In this document: positions 44,106-51,911 of the stretch, piece after piece
Numbering within the stretch: position 1 is the stretch's first letter
Layout: the number at the start of each line of letters is the position of its first letter
Made by a program: the position numbers and the translations under genes
Notes under the pieces: generated by a model
Seen by the model: only the letters and a program-made list of their open reading frames with translations
What the model was told of the DNA's origin: nothing
Database searches by the model: none
Origin: Pelomonas dachongensis
Lineage (GTDB): Bacteria; Pseudomonadota; Gammaproteobacteria; Burkholderiales; Burkholderiaceae_C
NCBI RefSeq assembly: GCF_043555865.1
Contig: NZ_JBIGHY010000001.1
Coordinates: 248,001-312,000, forward strand
DNA length: 64,000 bases
Reading direction: 5' to 3'

Positions 44106-46199
44106 ATGCCTGCCTTCCTGCGATCCATTTCCCTGGCCTTGCTGGCCATGCTGGCCCTGCCGCCGTTCGCGTCCGCGGCCTCGCCCGAGGCGGCCACCGA
44201 GCATGTGAAGGCCCGCCTGGTGTCCAGCCAGGCCAGCGTCGCACCTGGCCAGCGCTTCACCGTCGCGCTGGAGCAGGACATCAAGGCGCACTGGCACACC
44301 TACTGGCTCAACCCGGGCGACTCCGGCCAGGCCACCACTATCGAGTGGAGCGGCACCGAGGCCGGCCCCATCCAGTGGCCCACGCCGGCCGTGCAGCCCA
44401 TCGGCCCGCTGGTCAACTACGGCTATGAGGGCCGCCCGGCGCTGCTGGTGGAGCTGACCGTGCCTCCCGGCGCCAAGGCCGGCGCCCGTTTCAAGCCGGT
44501 GGCCGAGGTGCGCTGGCTGGTCTGCAAGGATGTGTGCATCCCCGAGCAGGTCACGCTGGGGCTGGACCTGCCCGTGGCGGCGGCCGGCCAGCCGGGGCCG
44601 GATGCCGCGCAGATCGACGAATGGCGCCGCGCCATTCCCCAGCCCGCATCGTTCGACGTGCAGATCCAGCCGGCCGCGCAGGGCGTGCAGCTCGCCGGCA
44701 CGCTGGGGGGCGTCACCAAGGCCTATTTCTTCGCCGACACCTGGGGCGCCGTCACGCACAGCGCCCCGCAGGCGCTGAAGGCCGGCACTGACGGCTGGAC
44801 GTTGGAGCTGCCCGCGGGCGAAGAACCGGTGAAGGCGGGCCAGCCGCTGTCCGGCGTGCTGGTGCTGACCTCCGCCAACGGCGAGCAGGCCTGGACCGTC
44901 ACCGCTCCCATGCCCGAAGGCGCCGGCAAGGGCCCCGGCCCGGCCGACCTGAGCGCGCCGGCCGCTGCGGCGCCGGCAGCGGCGCCTGCGCCCGGCAGCG
45001 AGCTTGGCCTGCTGCCCGCGCTAGCGCTGGCGCTGGTGGGCGGGCTGATCCTGAACCTGATGCCTTGCGTGTTCCCGGTGTTGTCCATCAAGGCGTTGAC
45101 GCTGGTGGGCGGCGGCAACCACAAGGCCGAGGGCCTGGCCTACACGGCCGGCGTGCTGGCCAGCTTCGCGGTGCTGGCGGCCGTGCTGATCGCGCTGCGC
45201 GCTGGCGGCCAGCAGGTGGGCTGGGGCTTCCAGTTCCACTCGCCGGTGTTCGTGGGGGTGGTGGCGTACCTGCTGTTCCTGGTGGGCCTGAACCTGTCGG
45301 GCTTCTTCGACGTCGGCGGCAGCTTCACCGGCATCGGCTCCGGCCTGGCCGCCAAGCAGGGTCTGGCGGGCAGCTTCTTCACCGGCGTGCTGGCAGCCGT
45401 CGTGGCCACGCCGTGCACGGCGCCGTTCATGGGCGCGGCGCTGGCATTCGCGCTGAGCCAGCCGGCAGCGGTGATGCTGGCCGTGTTCCTGGCGCTGGGC
45501 CTGGGCCTGGCGCTGCCCTTCCTGGTGCTGGCCTTCTGGCCGGCGGCGCAGCGCTGGCTGCCGCGGCCGGGGGCGTGGATGGACACCTTCAAGCAGTTCC
45601 TGGCCTTCCCGATGTATGCCGCCGTCGTGTGGCTGCTGTGGGTGCTGGCGCAGCAGGCCGGGCCGGACGGCGTGGCGCTGGCGCTGCTGGGCCTGGTGAT
45701 CATCGCCTTCGGCCTGTGGTGGCGCAATGCCAGCGGCGTGAGCACCGTGGGCACGGTCGCGGCGGTGGCCGGCGTCGTGCTGGCGCTGGGACTGACGACG
45801 GCCATCAAGCCGGTAGATGCCGCCACGCCGGCCGCGTCGGCCAGCCACGAGGCCTACAGCGCCGAGCGCCTGGCCGAGCTGCGTGCGCAGAACAAGCCGG
45901 TGTTCGTCAACATGACGGCGTCGTGGTGCATCTCCTGCCTGGTCAACGAGCGCGTGGCGCTGTCGCGCCCTGAGGTGCAGGCGGCCTTCAGCCAGGCCGG
46001 CATCGCCTACCTGAAGGGCGACTGGACCCGCGAGGACCCCAAGATCACCGCCGTGCTGAGGGCCCATGGCCGCTCCGGCGTGCCGCTGTACCTGTACTAC
46101 GCGCCCGGCGCCGCCGAGGCCCAGGTGCTGCCGCAGATCCTCACCCCCGGTCTCGTCATCGAGGCCGTCTCTTCCGCCCCCCCCGCCTCCAGGAGTTAG
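44106..46199 (+). CDS. dsbD: Protein-disulfide reductase DsbD/ScsB family
   Basis: Carries electrons from cytoplasmic thioredoxin across the inner membrane to periplasmic disulfide reductases. 697 residues: signal peptide 1-24, a periplasmic N-domain with 'VCKDVCIPEQ' (about 139-148), a membrane domain of about eight helices with the paired cysteines in 'LMPCVFPVLSIKAL' (about 319) and 'VATPCTAPFMGAAL' (about 436), and a C-terminal thioredoxin-like domain with WCISC near 607. The large N-domain is more ScsB-like than E. coli DsbD. Followed after 2 bases by a redoxin. Confidence 0.92.
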   Translation: MPAFLRSISLALLAMLALPPFASAASPEAATEHVKARLVSSQASVAPGQRFTVALEQDIKAHWHTYWLNPGDSGQATTIEWSGTEAGPIQWPTPAVQPIGPLVNYGYEGRPALLVELTVPPGAKAGARFKPVAEVRWLVCKDVCIPEQVTLGLDLPVAAAGQPGPDAAQIDEWRRAIPQPASFDVQIQPAAQGVQLAGTLGGVTKAYFFADTWGAVTHSAPQALKAGTDGWTLELPAGEEPVKAGQPLSGVLVLTSANGEQAWTVTAPMPEGAGKGPGPADLSAPAAAAPAAAPAPGSELGLLPALALALVGGLILNLMPCVFPVLSIKALTLVGGGNHKAEGLAYTAGVLASFAVLAAVLIALRAGGQQVGWGFQFHSPVFVGVVAYLLFLVGLNLSGFFDVGGSFTGIGSGLAAKQGLAGSFFTGVLAAVVATPCTAPFMGAALAFALSQPAAVMLAVFLALGLGLALPFLVLAFWPAAQRWLPRPGAWMDTFKQFLAFPMYAAVVWLLWVLAQQAGPDGVALALLGLVIIAFGLWWRNASGVSTVGTVAAVAGVVLALGLTTAIKPVDAATPAASASHEAYSAERLAELRAQNKPVFVNMTASWCISCLVNERVALSRPEVQAAFSQAGIAYLKGDWTREDPKITAVLRAHGRSGVPLYLYYAPGAAEAQVLPQILTPGLVIEAVSSAPPASRS

Positions 46200-46201
46200 A
46201 C

Positions 46202-46813
46202 ATGACGTTGAATCTGCTTCGCCGTTCGCTGATCGCTGCCGCCGTTGCGGCGCCGGTGCTGGCGTTCGCCAATGCCAGCGTGGATGCTGCCGCGCCGGCG
46301 TTCACCGCCACCACCGCCGATGGCAAGACCGTCAACCTGGCCGACTACAAGGGCAAGACGGTGGTGCTGGAGTGGACCAACCACGACTGCCCCTACGTCA
46401 AGAAGCACTACGGCGGCAACATGCAGACCCAGCAGAAAGAGGCCGCTGCGCAAGGCGTGGTGTGGCTGCAGGTGGTCTCGTCGGCCCCAGGCCAGCAAGG
46501 CTTCGTCGACGGTGCCACCGCCAGGAAGCTCAACGCCGACCGAGGCGCCGCACCGGCCGCCACGCTGCTGGACCCGAAGGGCGAGATCGGCAAGGCCTAC
46601 GGCGCGCAGACTACGCCGCACATGTACGTCATCCGTGGCGATGGCACGCTGGCCTACAAGGGCGGCATCGACAGCATCGCCACCGCCAAGGTGGACGACA
46701 TCGCCAAGGCCGAGCCCTATGTGAAGCTGGCGCTCGCCGATGTGGCGGCAGGCAAGAAGGTCGAGAAGGCCAGCACGCGGCCGTATGGCTGCTCCATCAA
46801 GTACGCGAGCTAA
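46202..46813 (+). CDS. Periplasmic thioredoxin-like/redoxin protein
   Basis: A 203-residue exported redoxin: signal peptide about 1-22, then 'FTATTADGKTVNLADYKGKT' and 'VVLEWTNHDCPYVKKHYGG'. The usual CxxC is reduced to a single Cys63 (DCPYVKK), with a second Cys near the C-terminus (about 197). It is related to AhpC/TSA-type or TlpA-like proteins and is probably reduced by the DsbD encoded immediately upstream. GGAG precedes the ATG. Confidence 0.88.
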   Translation: MTLNLLRRSLIAAAVAAPVLAFANASVDAAAPAFTATTADGKTVNLADYKGKTVVLEWTNHDCPYVKKHYGGNMQTQQKEAAAQGVVWLQVVSSAPGQQGFVDGATARKLNADRGAAPAATLLDPKGEIGKAYGAQTTPHMYVIRGDGTLAYKGGIDSIATAKVDDIAKAEPYVKLALADVAAGKKVEKASTRPYGCSIKYAS

Positions 46814-47721
46814 AAAACCGACAGCCCTGTCTTCGCGACGAACAGCTCCAGCGCCTGGCGCCCGAGGAAGGAGTTGCCCGTCGCGTCCAGCGCGGGGGAC
46901 CACACGCACAACGTGAGGCGGTCCGGCACCACCGCGACGATGCCGCCGCCCACGCCGCTCTTGGACGGCAGCCCGATGCGAAAGGCGAACTCGCCGGCCG
47001 CATCGTAGGTGCCGCAGGTCAGCATCAGTGCGTTGATGCGCCGGGTCTGCGTGGCGCTGATGACGTCCGGCCCGGCCAGCGGATGCCGTCCGTCGCGGCA
47101 CAGGTAGCCGGCCGCGCATGCCACCTGTTCGCAGCTCATGTGGATGGCGCACTGGTGGAAGTACACGGCCAGCACCTCGGCCACGTCGTTGTCCAGCGTC
47201 CCGAAAGCCTTCATGAAATTGGCCAGCGCCGTGTTGCGAAAACCCGTGTCGGCCTCGGACTGCGCCACCTCGGCGTCCACCTGCACGGCCTCGCCGCACA
47301 GACCGGACAGCAGGCGCAGCAGCTCCGGCAGCGCGTCTGCCTGGCTGACCAGCCGGTCCGCCACGGCGATGGCGCCGGCGTTGATGAAGGGGTTGCGCGG
47401 GATGCCACGCTCGCTCTCCAGCTGCACCAGCGAGTTGAACGGGCTGCCCGACGGCTCGCGGCCGATGCGGTCCCACAGCGCCTCGTCCAGCGCCTTGATC
47501 GCCAGCGTCAGCGAGAACACCTTGGACATGCTCTGGATGGAGAAGGGCACGGCGCTGTCGCCGGCCTGTGCGGTCTCGCCCTCGCAGGTGCGCAGCGCGA
47601 TGCCGAACTGCAGGGGTGACACGCGGGCCAGCGCCGGGATGTAGCGGGCCACCTGGCCGCCCTGGCCCATCAGCGGGCGCAGTTCGGTGTTGATCTGGTC
47701 GAGAACAAGTTGAAAGTCCAT
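46810..47721 (-). CDS. glsA: Glutaminase
   Basis: Hydrolyses L-glutamine to glutamate and ammonia; 303 residues, cytoplasmic, serine beta-lactamase-like fold. The catalytic SxxK is in 'FSIQSMSKVFSLTLAI' (about residues 60-75); 'PRNPFINAGAIAV', 'YFHQCAIHMSCEQVA' and 'GLPSKSGVGGGIVAVVP' are family hallmarks. The ATG is at 47721. Its 3' end overlaps the redoxin gene by 4 bases, and it is divergent from the methyltransferase gene. Confidence 0.95.
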   Translation of the reverse strand: MDFQLVLDQINTELRPLMGQGGQVARYIPALARVSPLQFGIALRTCEGETAQAGDSAVPFSIQSMSKVFSLTLAIKALDEALWDRIGREPSGSPFNSLVQLESERGIPRNPFINAGAIAVADRLVSQADALPELLRLLSGLCGEAVQVDAEVAQSEADTGFRNTALANFMKAFGTLDNDVAEVLAVYFHQCAIHMSCEQVACAAGYLCRDGRHPLAGPDVISATQTRRINALMLTCGTYDAAGEFAFRIGLPSKSGVGGGIVAVVPDRLTLCVWSPALDATGNSFLGRQALELFVAKTGLSVF

Positions 47722-47754
47722 GGGCAGTGATTCTGGACTTGAGAATGCCGACCC

Positions 47755-48645
47755 ATGCAAGCCCTGCTCGATGCCATCGCGACGATGGACCTCCCCACGG
47801 ACGCCCAGCGCCTGTTCCACGGCCGCGGCGGCCTGTTCCCCGGCTGCGAGCACCTGGCGCTCGATGCCTTCCCGCCGGTACTGCTGCTGACAGCCTTCAA
47901 GCCGCTGGACGAGGCCGCGCTGGCTGCTGTCGGTCAGGCGTTGACGTCGCGCTTCGGCGACGCGCTGGCCTGGGTCTACCAGTGCCGCGGCGAAGGCGCC
48001 GAGACGCGGATCATGGCGGGCGCCGTGCCCGAGCCGCATGTCGTCACCGAGGCGGGCACGCGCTACGTCGTGCACCTGCTGCGCGGCCAGAACCACGGCC
48101 TGTTCCTGGACATGGCCAGCGGCCGGTGCTGGGTGCGCGAGCACGTCAAGCCCGGCGCCAAGGTGCTGAACCTGTTCGCCTACAGCTGCGCGTTCTCGGT
48201 CGTCGCGCTGCAGGCTGGCGCGGCCGAGGTGGTCAATGTGGACATGGCGTCAGGTGCGCTCGCCACTGGCCGCACCAACCATGAACTCAACGGTGTGAAG
48301 ACGGGCGCCAAGTTCCTGGCCCACGACATCTTCAACTCCTGGAGCAAGCTGACGCGCGGCGGGCCCTACGACCTGGTCGTCTGCGACCCGCCCAGCTTCC
48401 AGAAGGGCAGCTTCGTCGCGACCAAGGACTATGCGCGGCTGGCCCGGCGCCTGCCCGCGCTGCTGGCGCCCGGTGGCCACGCGCTGCTGTGCCTGAACGC
48501 GCCGGAGCTGGGCGAAGCCTTCCTGCGCGAGGCGGTGGAGGCCAATGCGCCCGAGCTGAGCTTCGTTGAGCGCGTGGCCAACCCTGCGGCGTTCCAGGAC
48601 GTCTCCGAAGACCGCAGCCTCAAGGTGCTCGCGTACCGGCTGTAA
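47755..48645 (+). CDS. Class I SAM methyltransferase, RlmI/RlmK-like
   Basis: A 296-residue SAM-dependent methyltransferase. Motif I is 'KVLNLFAYSCAFSVVALQAG' (about residues 138-157), and the nucleic-acid methyltransferase motif IV is CDPPSFQKG (about 209-217). The layout resembles the catalytic domain of the 23S rRNA cytosine-C5 methyltransferases RlmI/RlmK, but the N-terminal PUA domain is missing or reduced, so the RNA target is uncertain. Confidence 0.85.
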   Translation: MQALLDAIATMDLPTDAQRLFHGRGGLFPGCEHLALDAFPPVLLLTAFKPLDEAALAAVGQALTSRFGDALAWVYQCRGEGAETRIMAGAVPEPHVVTEAGTRYVVHLLRGQNHGLFLDMASGRCWVREHVKPGAKVLNLFAYSCAFSVVALQAGAAEVVNVDMASGALATGRTNHELNGVKTGAKFLAHDIFNSWSKLTRGGPYDLVVCDPPSFQKGSFVATKDYARLARRLPALLAPGGHALLCLNAPELGEAFLREAVEANAPELSFVERVANPAAFQDVSEDRSLKVLAYRL

Positions 48646-48676
48646 GAAAGTCTGCGGCGCGGTCACTACCTGCTGC

Positions 48677-49198
48677 ATGACCCCTGATTCATCGCAGGAC
48701 ACGCGCTACCGCCAGGCCCTGGCGGCCCATGGCGCCGAGCTGGCGCGCTGCTGCCACGGCTACGAGCGCGACCCGGTCTTGCGCCAGGAGCTGCAGCAAG
48801 AGCTACACCTGGCGCTGTGGCAGAGCCTGGCCGCCTTCCGCGGCGACTGCTCGCTGCGCACCTGGGTCTACCGCGTGGCACACAACGTCGGCGCGCGGCA
48901 TGTGCAGCACCACGCGGGCAAGGCGCAGATGCTGGCGCTGGAAGAGATCGAGCACCTGCCCGACGAACGCCTGGACCCCGGCCACACCGAACGCCGGCTG
49001 GATCTGCAGCGCGTGCTGGCGCTGGTGCACCGCCTCGCGCCGCTGGACCGCGAGTTGATGCTGCTATACCTGGAGGAGCTTGACGCCGCCAGCATCGCCG
49101 ACATCACCGGCCTGTCGACCCGCAATGTCGCCACCAAGATCCATCGCATCAAGGCGCTGCTGGCCAGCCAGCTGAGCGCCACTAGGAGCCCGCGATGA
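48677..49198 (+). CDS. ECF-type sigma-70 factor
   Basis: A 173-residue RNA polymerase sigma factor. Region 2 contains 'LHLALWQSLAAFRGDCSLRT' and 'WVYRVAHNVGARHV'; region 4 contains 'LLYLEELDAASIADITGLST' and 'RNVATKIHRIKALLA'. It heads a three-gene operon (overlap ATGA with the membrane protein, then the serine hydrolase). No zinc anti-sigma motif gene is adjacent; the second gene may act in its place. Confidence 0.9.
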   Translation: MTPDSSQDTRYRQALAAHGAELARCCHGYERDPVLRQELQQELHLALWQSLAAFRGDCSLRTWVYRVAHNVGARHVQHHAGKAQMLALEEIEHLPDERLDPGHTERRLDLQRVLALVHRLAPLDRELMLLYLEELDAASIADITGLSTRNVATKIHRIKALLASQLSATRSPR

Positions 49199-49773
49199 CC
49201 ACGCATTCGGCCGAAGACGGCGCACGCAATCTGTGGCGCGAACAGGACCTGCCAGCGCTGCAGCCCCTCCAGTCGCAGGCACTGGCGGAGCAGGCCGTGA
49301 AGCTGCAGCGCGTTGTGTCGCGGCGCAACCGACGCGAGACCCTCGTGGCGGCCCTGCTCGCGCCGACCTTCCTGTTCTTCGCCTGGTTCTTTCCGCATTG
49401 GCTGAGCAAGCTCGGCGCGCTGCTCGTCGTGGCAGGCGGCTGCTTCACGCAGTGGCAGATGCACCGGCGCGCGTCGGCGCGGCCACTGCCCGAAGCCTGG
49501 GCCTGCAGCTTGCTGGCCTTCCACCGCGGGGAACTGGTCCGCCAGCGCGAGGCGCTGCGCTCAGTCTGGCTCTGGTACGTCGCGCCGTCGGTCCCCGGCA
49601 TGGTCCTGTTCCTGTGCGGGCGGCAGATCGAGAACGGCTTCTGGCAGCCGTGGATCTTTGTCTTCGTCGCGGCGGTGCTGGGCGGTGTCGTGCTGCTCAA
49701 CCTTCACGGCGCACGCCGGCTGCAACGCCGAATCGACAAGCTGGATCAACTGACCCGAGAGGACATGGCATGA
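49195..49773 (+). CDS. Membrane protein downstream of an ECF sigma factor
   Basis: A 192-residue protein: about 50 charged N-terminal residues ('NLWREQDLPALQPLQSQALA' with several Gln/Glu), then four hydrophobic helices (about 53-70, 74-90, 124-141, 148-166) and a charged tail. The cytoplasmic N-tail and its position directly after, and overlapping, the sigma gene fit an anti-sigma factor, although no known anti-sigma domain is visible. It also overlaps the serine hydrolase start (ATGA). Confidence 0.75.
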   Translation: MTTHSAEDGARNLWREQDLPALQPLQSQALAEQAVKLQRVVSRRNRRETLVAALLAPTFLFFAWFFPHWLSKLGALLVVAGGCFTQWQMHRRASARPLPEAWACSLLAFHRGELVRQREALRSVWLWYVAPSVPGMVLFLCGRQIENGFWQPWIFVFVAAVLGGVVLLNLHGARRLQRRIDKLDQLTREDMA

Positions 49774-51389
49774 CACGCCCCCTGTTCGCCGCCCTCACTT
49801 GCCTGCCCATGTTTGCCATGGCGCTCCCAGCGAGCGACGCAGATATCGAGAAGCTGCTCGCCACCCGCTTCGACGGCGACCGCAGCGGCACGTGCGTGCA
49901 GGCCGCCGTCATCGAGCCGGGCAAGGTCTGGCGCGCCGTGCGCTGCGCCGGCACGCGCGAGGGCGGCGCGCCGGCGGCGGGCGCTGCCTTCGAAATCGGG
50001 TCGGTCACCAAGACCATGGCCGCGGCGCTGGTGGCCGGGCTGGTCGACACGGGCCGCTGGTCGCTGGACGACGCAATAGCCCGCCACCTGCCCGAGGGCA
50101 CGGCCGTGCCGCGCCAGGGCGAACGCCAGATCCTCGTCCGCGACCTCGTCACGCACACCAGCGGCCTGCCCGCGCTGCCGCCCGGCTTGTCCGTCGTCAA
50201 CCCCGCCGACCCCTACGCCTCGCTGACCGAGGCCCAGGTGCTGGCCGCGCTGAAGCAGGTGCAGCTGGCGCGCCCGATCGGCAGCCAGCCCGAATACTCC
50301 AACTTCGGCATGCTGGTGCTTTCCATTGCAATGGCCTGCAGCCTCGGTGGCGATCTGGAGGCCGCGCTGCGCGGGCAGCTGTTCAAGCCACTGGGCATGG
50401 CCACGGCCTACATCGCCAGCCCGCTGGGCGCGGCACCCGCCGCCGGCCACCTGCCCGACGGCACGCCCACGCCGGCCTGGAGCATTGCAACCAACCTCGC
50501 CGGCTTCGGCATGGTCAAGGCCACGCTGGACGACATGGTGCGCTATGCCCGCGCCCAACTGGGCGACGGCCCGCCGGCGCTCGTGGCGCCACTGCGCCGC
50601 ACCCAGCAGCCGCTGGCCCAGGGCTATGGCATGAACTGGCTGCTGCGCCGCGTGCAGGGGCGCGAGCTGGTCATGCATGAAGGCGGCACCGGCGGCTTCT
50701 CGTCGCTGGTGGTGCTGGAACCCGGCGCGCAACGTGCCGTCGTCGTGCTGGCCGACACCGCGCTGACGGACCTGGGCGGCCTGGGCGACATCGGCTTCGC
50801 GCTGCTGGGCCTGGACATGCCGCTGCAGCCGCGCCGTGCCGTCGAGGCGCCGGCCGCGCTGCGCCGGGCGCTGGCCGGAGACTACGAGCTGGGCCCCCTG
50901 CGCGTGACGATCTCGGAGACCGATGGCCGGCTGATGGCCCAGGTTCCTGGCCAGCCCGCCCTCGAGCTGCGCCACGACAGCCGCGGTGACTTCTACCCGC
51001 TGGGTCTGTCGGCGCTGCTGCGCCCCGAGCCGCCCGCGGACGGCCAGCCGGTCGCGCGCTTCACCTGGCAGCAGGGCGGCGGCGTGACGCAGGCCCGCCG
51101 TGTGGCCCTGGTGGAGGCGCTGCCCACCATCACCAACCCCGCCTGGAAGGACTGGGCCGGCGAGTTCCAGCTGGCGCCTCAGTTCAGCCTGAAGGTGTTC
51201 GAGCGCGAGGGGAAGTTGATGGTGCAGGGCAGCGACCAGCCGGCTATCGCGGCCGAGGTGACGGGCACCGACCGCATAGCGATCAAGGTGGTCGGCGCCG
51301 TCGTCGCGTTCGAGCGCGATGCCGACCAGCGTGTCGTCGCTGCCGTGCTGCTGCAGGGCGGGCAGCGGTTGCGCGGGTTGAGGCAGTAG
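49770..51389 (+). CDS. Beta-lactamase-family serine hydrolase
   Basis: A 539-residue exported class C beta-lactamase/esterase-like (COG1680) protein. Signal peptide about 1-19. The catalytic S78-V-T-K81 (FEIGSVTK), a YSN motif near residue 176 and HEGGTGGF near 308 (replacing KTG) are intact. About 170 C-terminal residues form one or two extra beta domains ('AGDYELGPLRVTISETDGRL'). Substrate unknown: peptidoglycan peptide, ester or D-amino acid. Third gene of the sigma-factor operon. Confidence 0.88.
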   Translation: MTRPLFAALTCLPMFAMALPASDADIEKLLATRFDGDRSGTCVQAAVIEPGKVWRAVRCAGTREGGAPAAGAAFEIGSVTKTMAAALVAGLVDTGRWSLDDAIARHLPEGTAVPRQGERQILVRDLVTHTSGLPALPPGLSVVNPADPYASLTEAQVLAALKQVQLARPIGSQPEYSNFGMLVLSIAMACSLGGDLEAALRGQLFKPLGMATAYIASPLGAAPAAGHLPDGTPTPAWSIATNLAGFGMVKATLDDMVRYARAQLGDGPPALVAPLRRTQQPLAQGYGMNWLLRRVQGRELVMHEGGTGGFSSLVVLEPGAQRAVVVLADTALTDLGGLGDIGFALLGLDMPLQPRRAVEAPAALRRALAGDYELGPLRVTISETDGRLMAQVPGQPALELRHDSRGDFYPLGLSALLRPEPPADGQPVARFTWQQGGGVTQARRVALVEALPTITNPAWKDWAGEFQLAPQFSLKVFEREGKLMVQGSDQPAIAAEVTGTDRIAIKVVGAVVAFERDADQRVVAAVLLQGGQRLRGLRQ

Positions 51390-51458
51390 CTGGCGCAATT
51401 CTTCTATACCGCCTCGCCGCCGCTGACCATGCTTCCGGCCACTTCAGCAGGAGTGGCG

Positions 51459-51911
51459 ATGGAACTTCGGATCAATGGCCGGCCGCATGCCGTGGCGCCG
51501 GAATGGCGGGACGAGATGCTGCTGCACGTGCTGCGCGAGCATCTGGGCCTGGTGGGCGCCAAGTTTGGCTGCGGCATGGGCTTGTGCGGCGCTTGCACGG
51601 TGTGGCTGGACGGCGCTGCCACGCGCAGCTGCGTGCTGCCGGTCGGCGCGGCAGTGGGACATGAGCTGATGACCATCGAAGGATTGGCGGCGGCGGACGG
51701 CGCGCTGCACCCGCTGCAGCAGGCCTGGCTGGAAGCGCAGGTGCCGCAATGCGGCTACTGCCAGGCCGGCCAGCTGATGAGCGCCGCGGCGCTGCTGCGC
51801 CAGAACCCCGCGCCCGACGAGGCCGCCAGCGCGGTGGCGATGAGCGGCCACCTGTGCCGCTGCGGCACACAGCAGCGCATCCGCGGCGTGTTGATCCAGG
51901 GGCGGAGATGA
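51459..51911 (+). CDS. [2Fe-2S] subunit of a molybdenum hydroxylase, IorA type
   Basis: The small electron-transfer subunit of an isoquinoline 1-oxidoreductase-like aldehyde/N-heterocycle hydroxylase. 150 residues with both clusters intact: plant-type C38, C43, C46, C58, and the alpha-helical pair C98, C101, C133, C135 ('CGYCQAGQ', 'CRCGTQQRI'). The ATG at 51459 has AGGAG 5 bases upstream and is preferred to the ATG at 51429. Overlaps the large subunit start (ATGA). Confidence 0.94.
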   Translation: MELRINGRPHAVAPEWRDEMLLHVLREHLGLVGAKFGCGMGLCGACTVWLDGAATRSCVLPVGAAVGHELMTIEGLAAADGALHPLQQAWLEAQVPQCGYCQAGQLMSAAALLRQNPAPDEAASAVAMSGHLCRCGTQQRIRGVLIQGRR

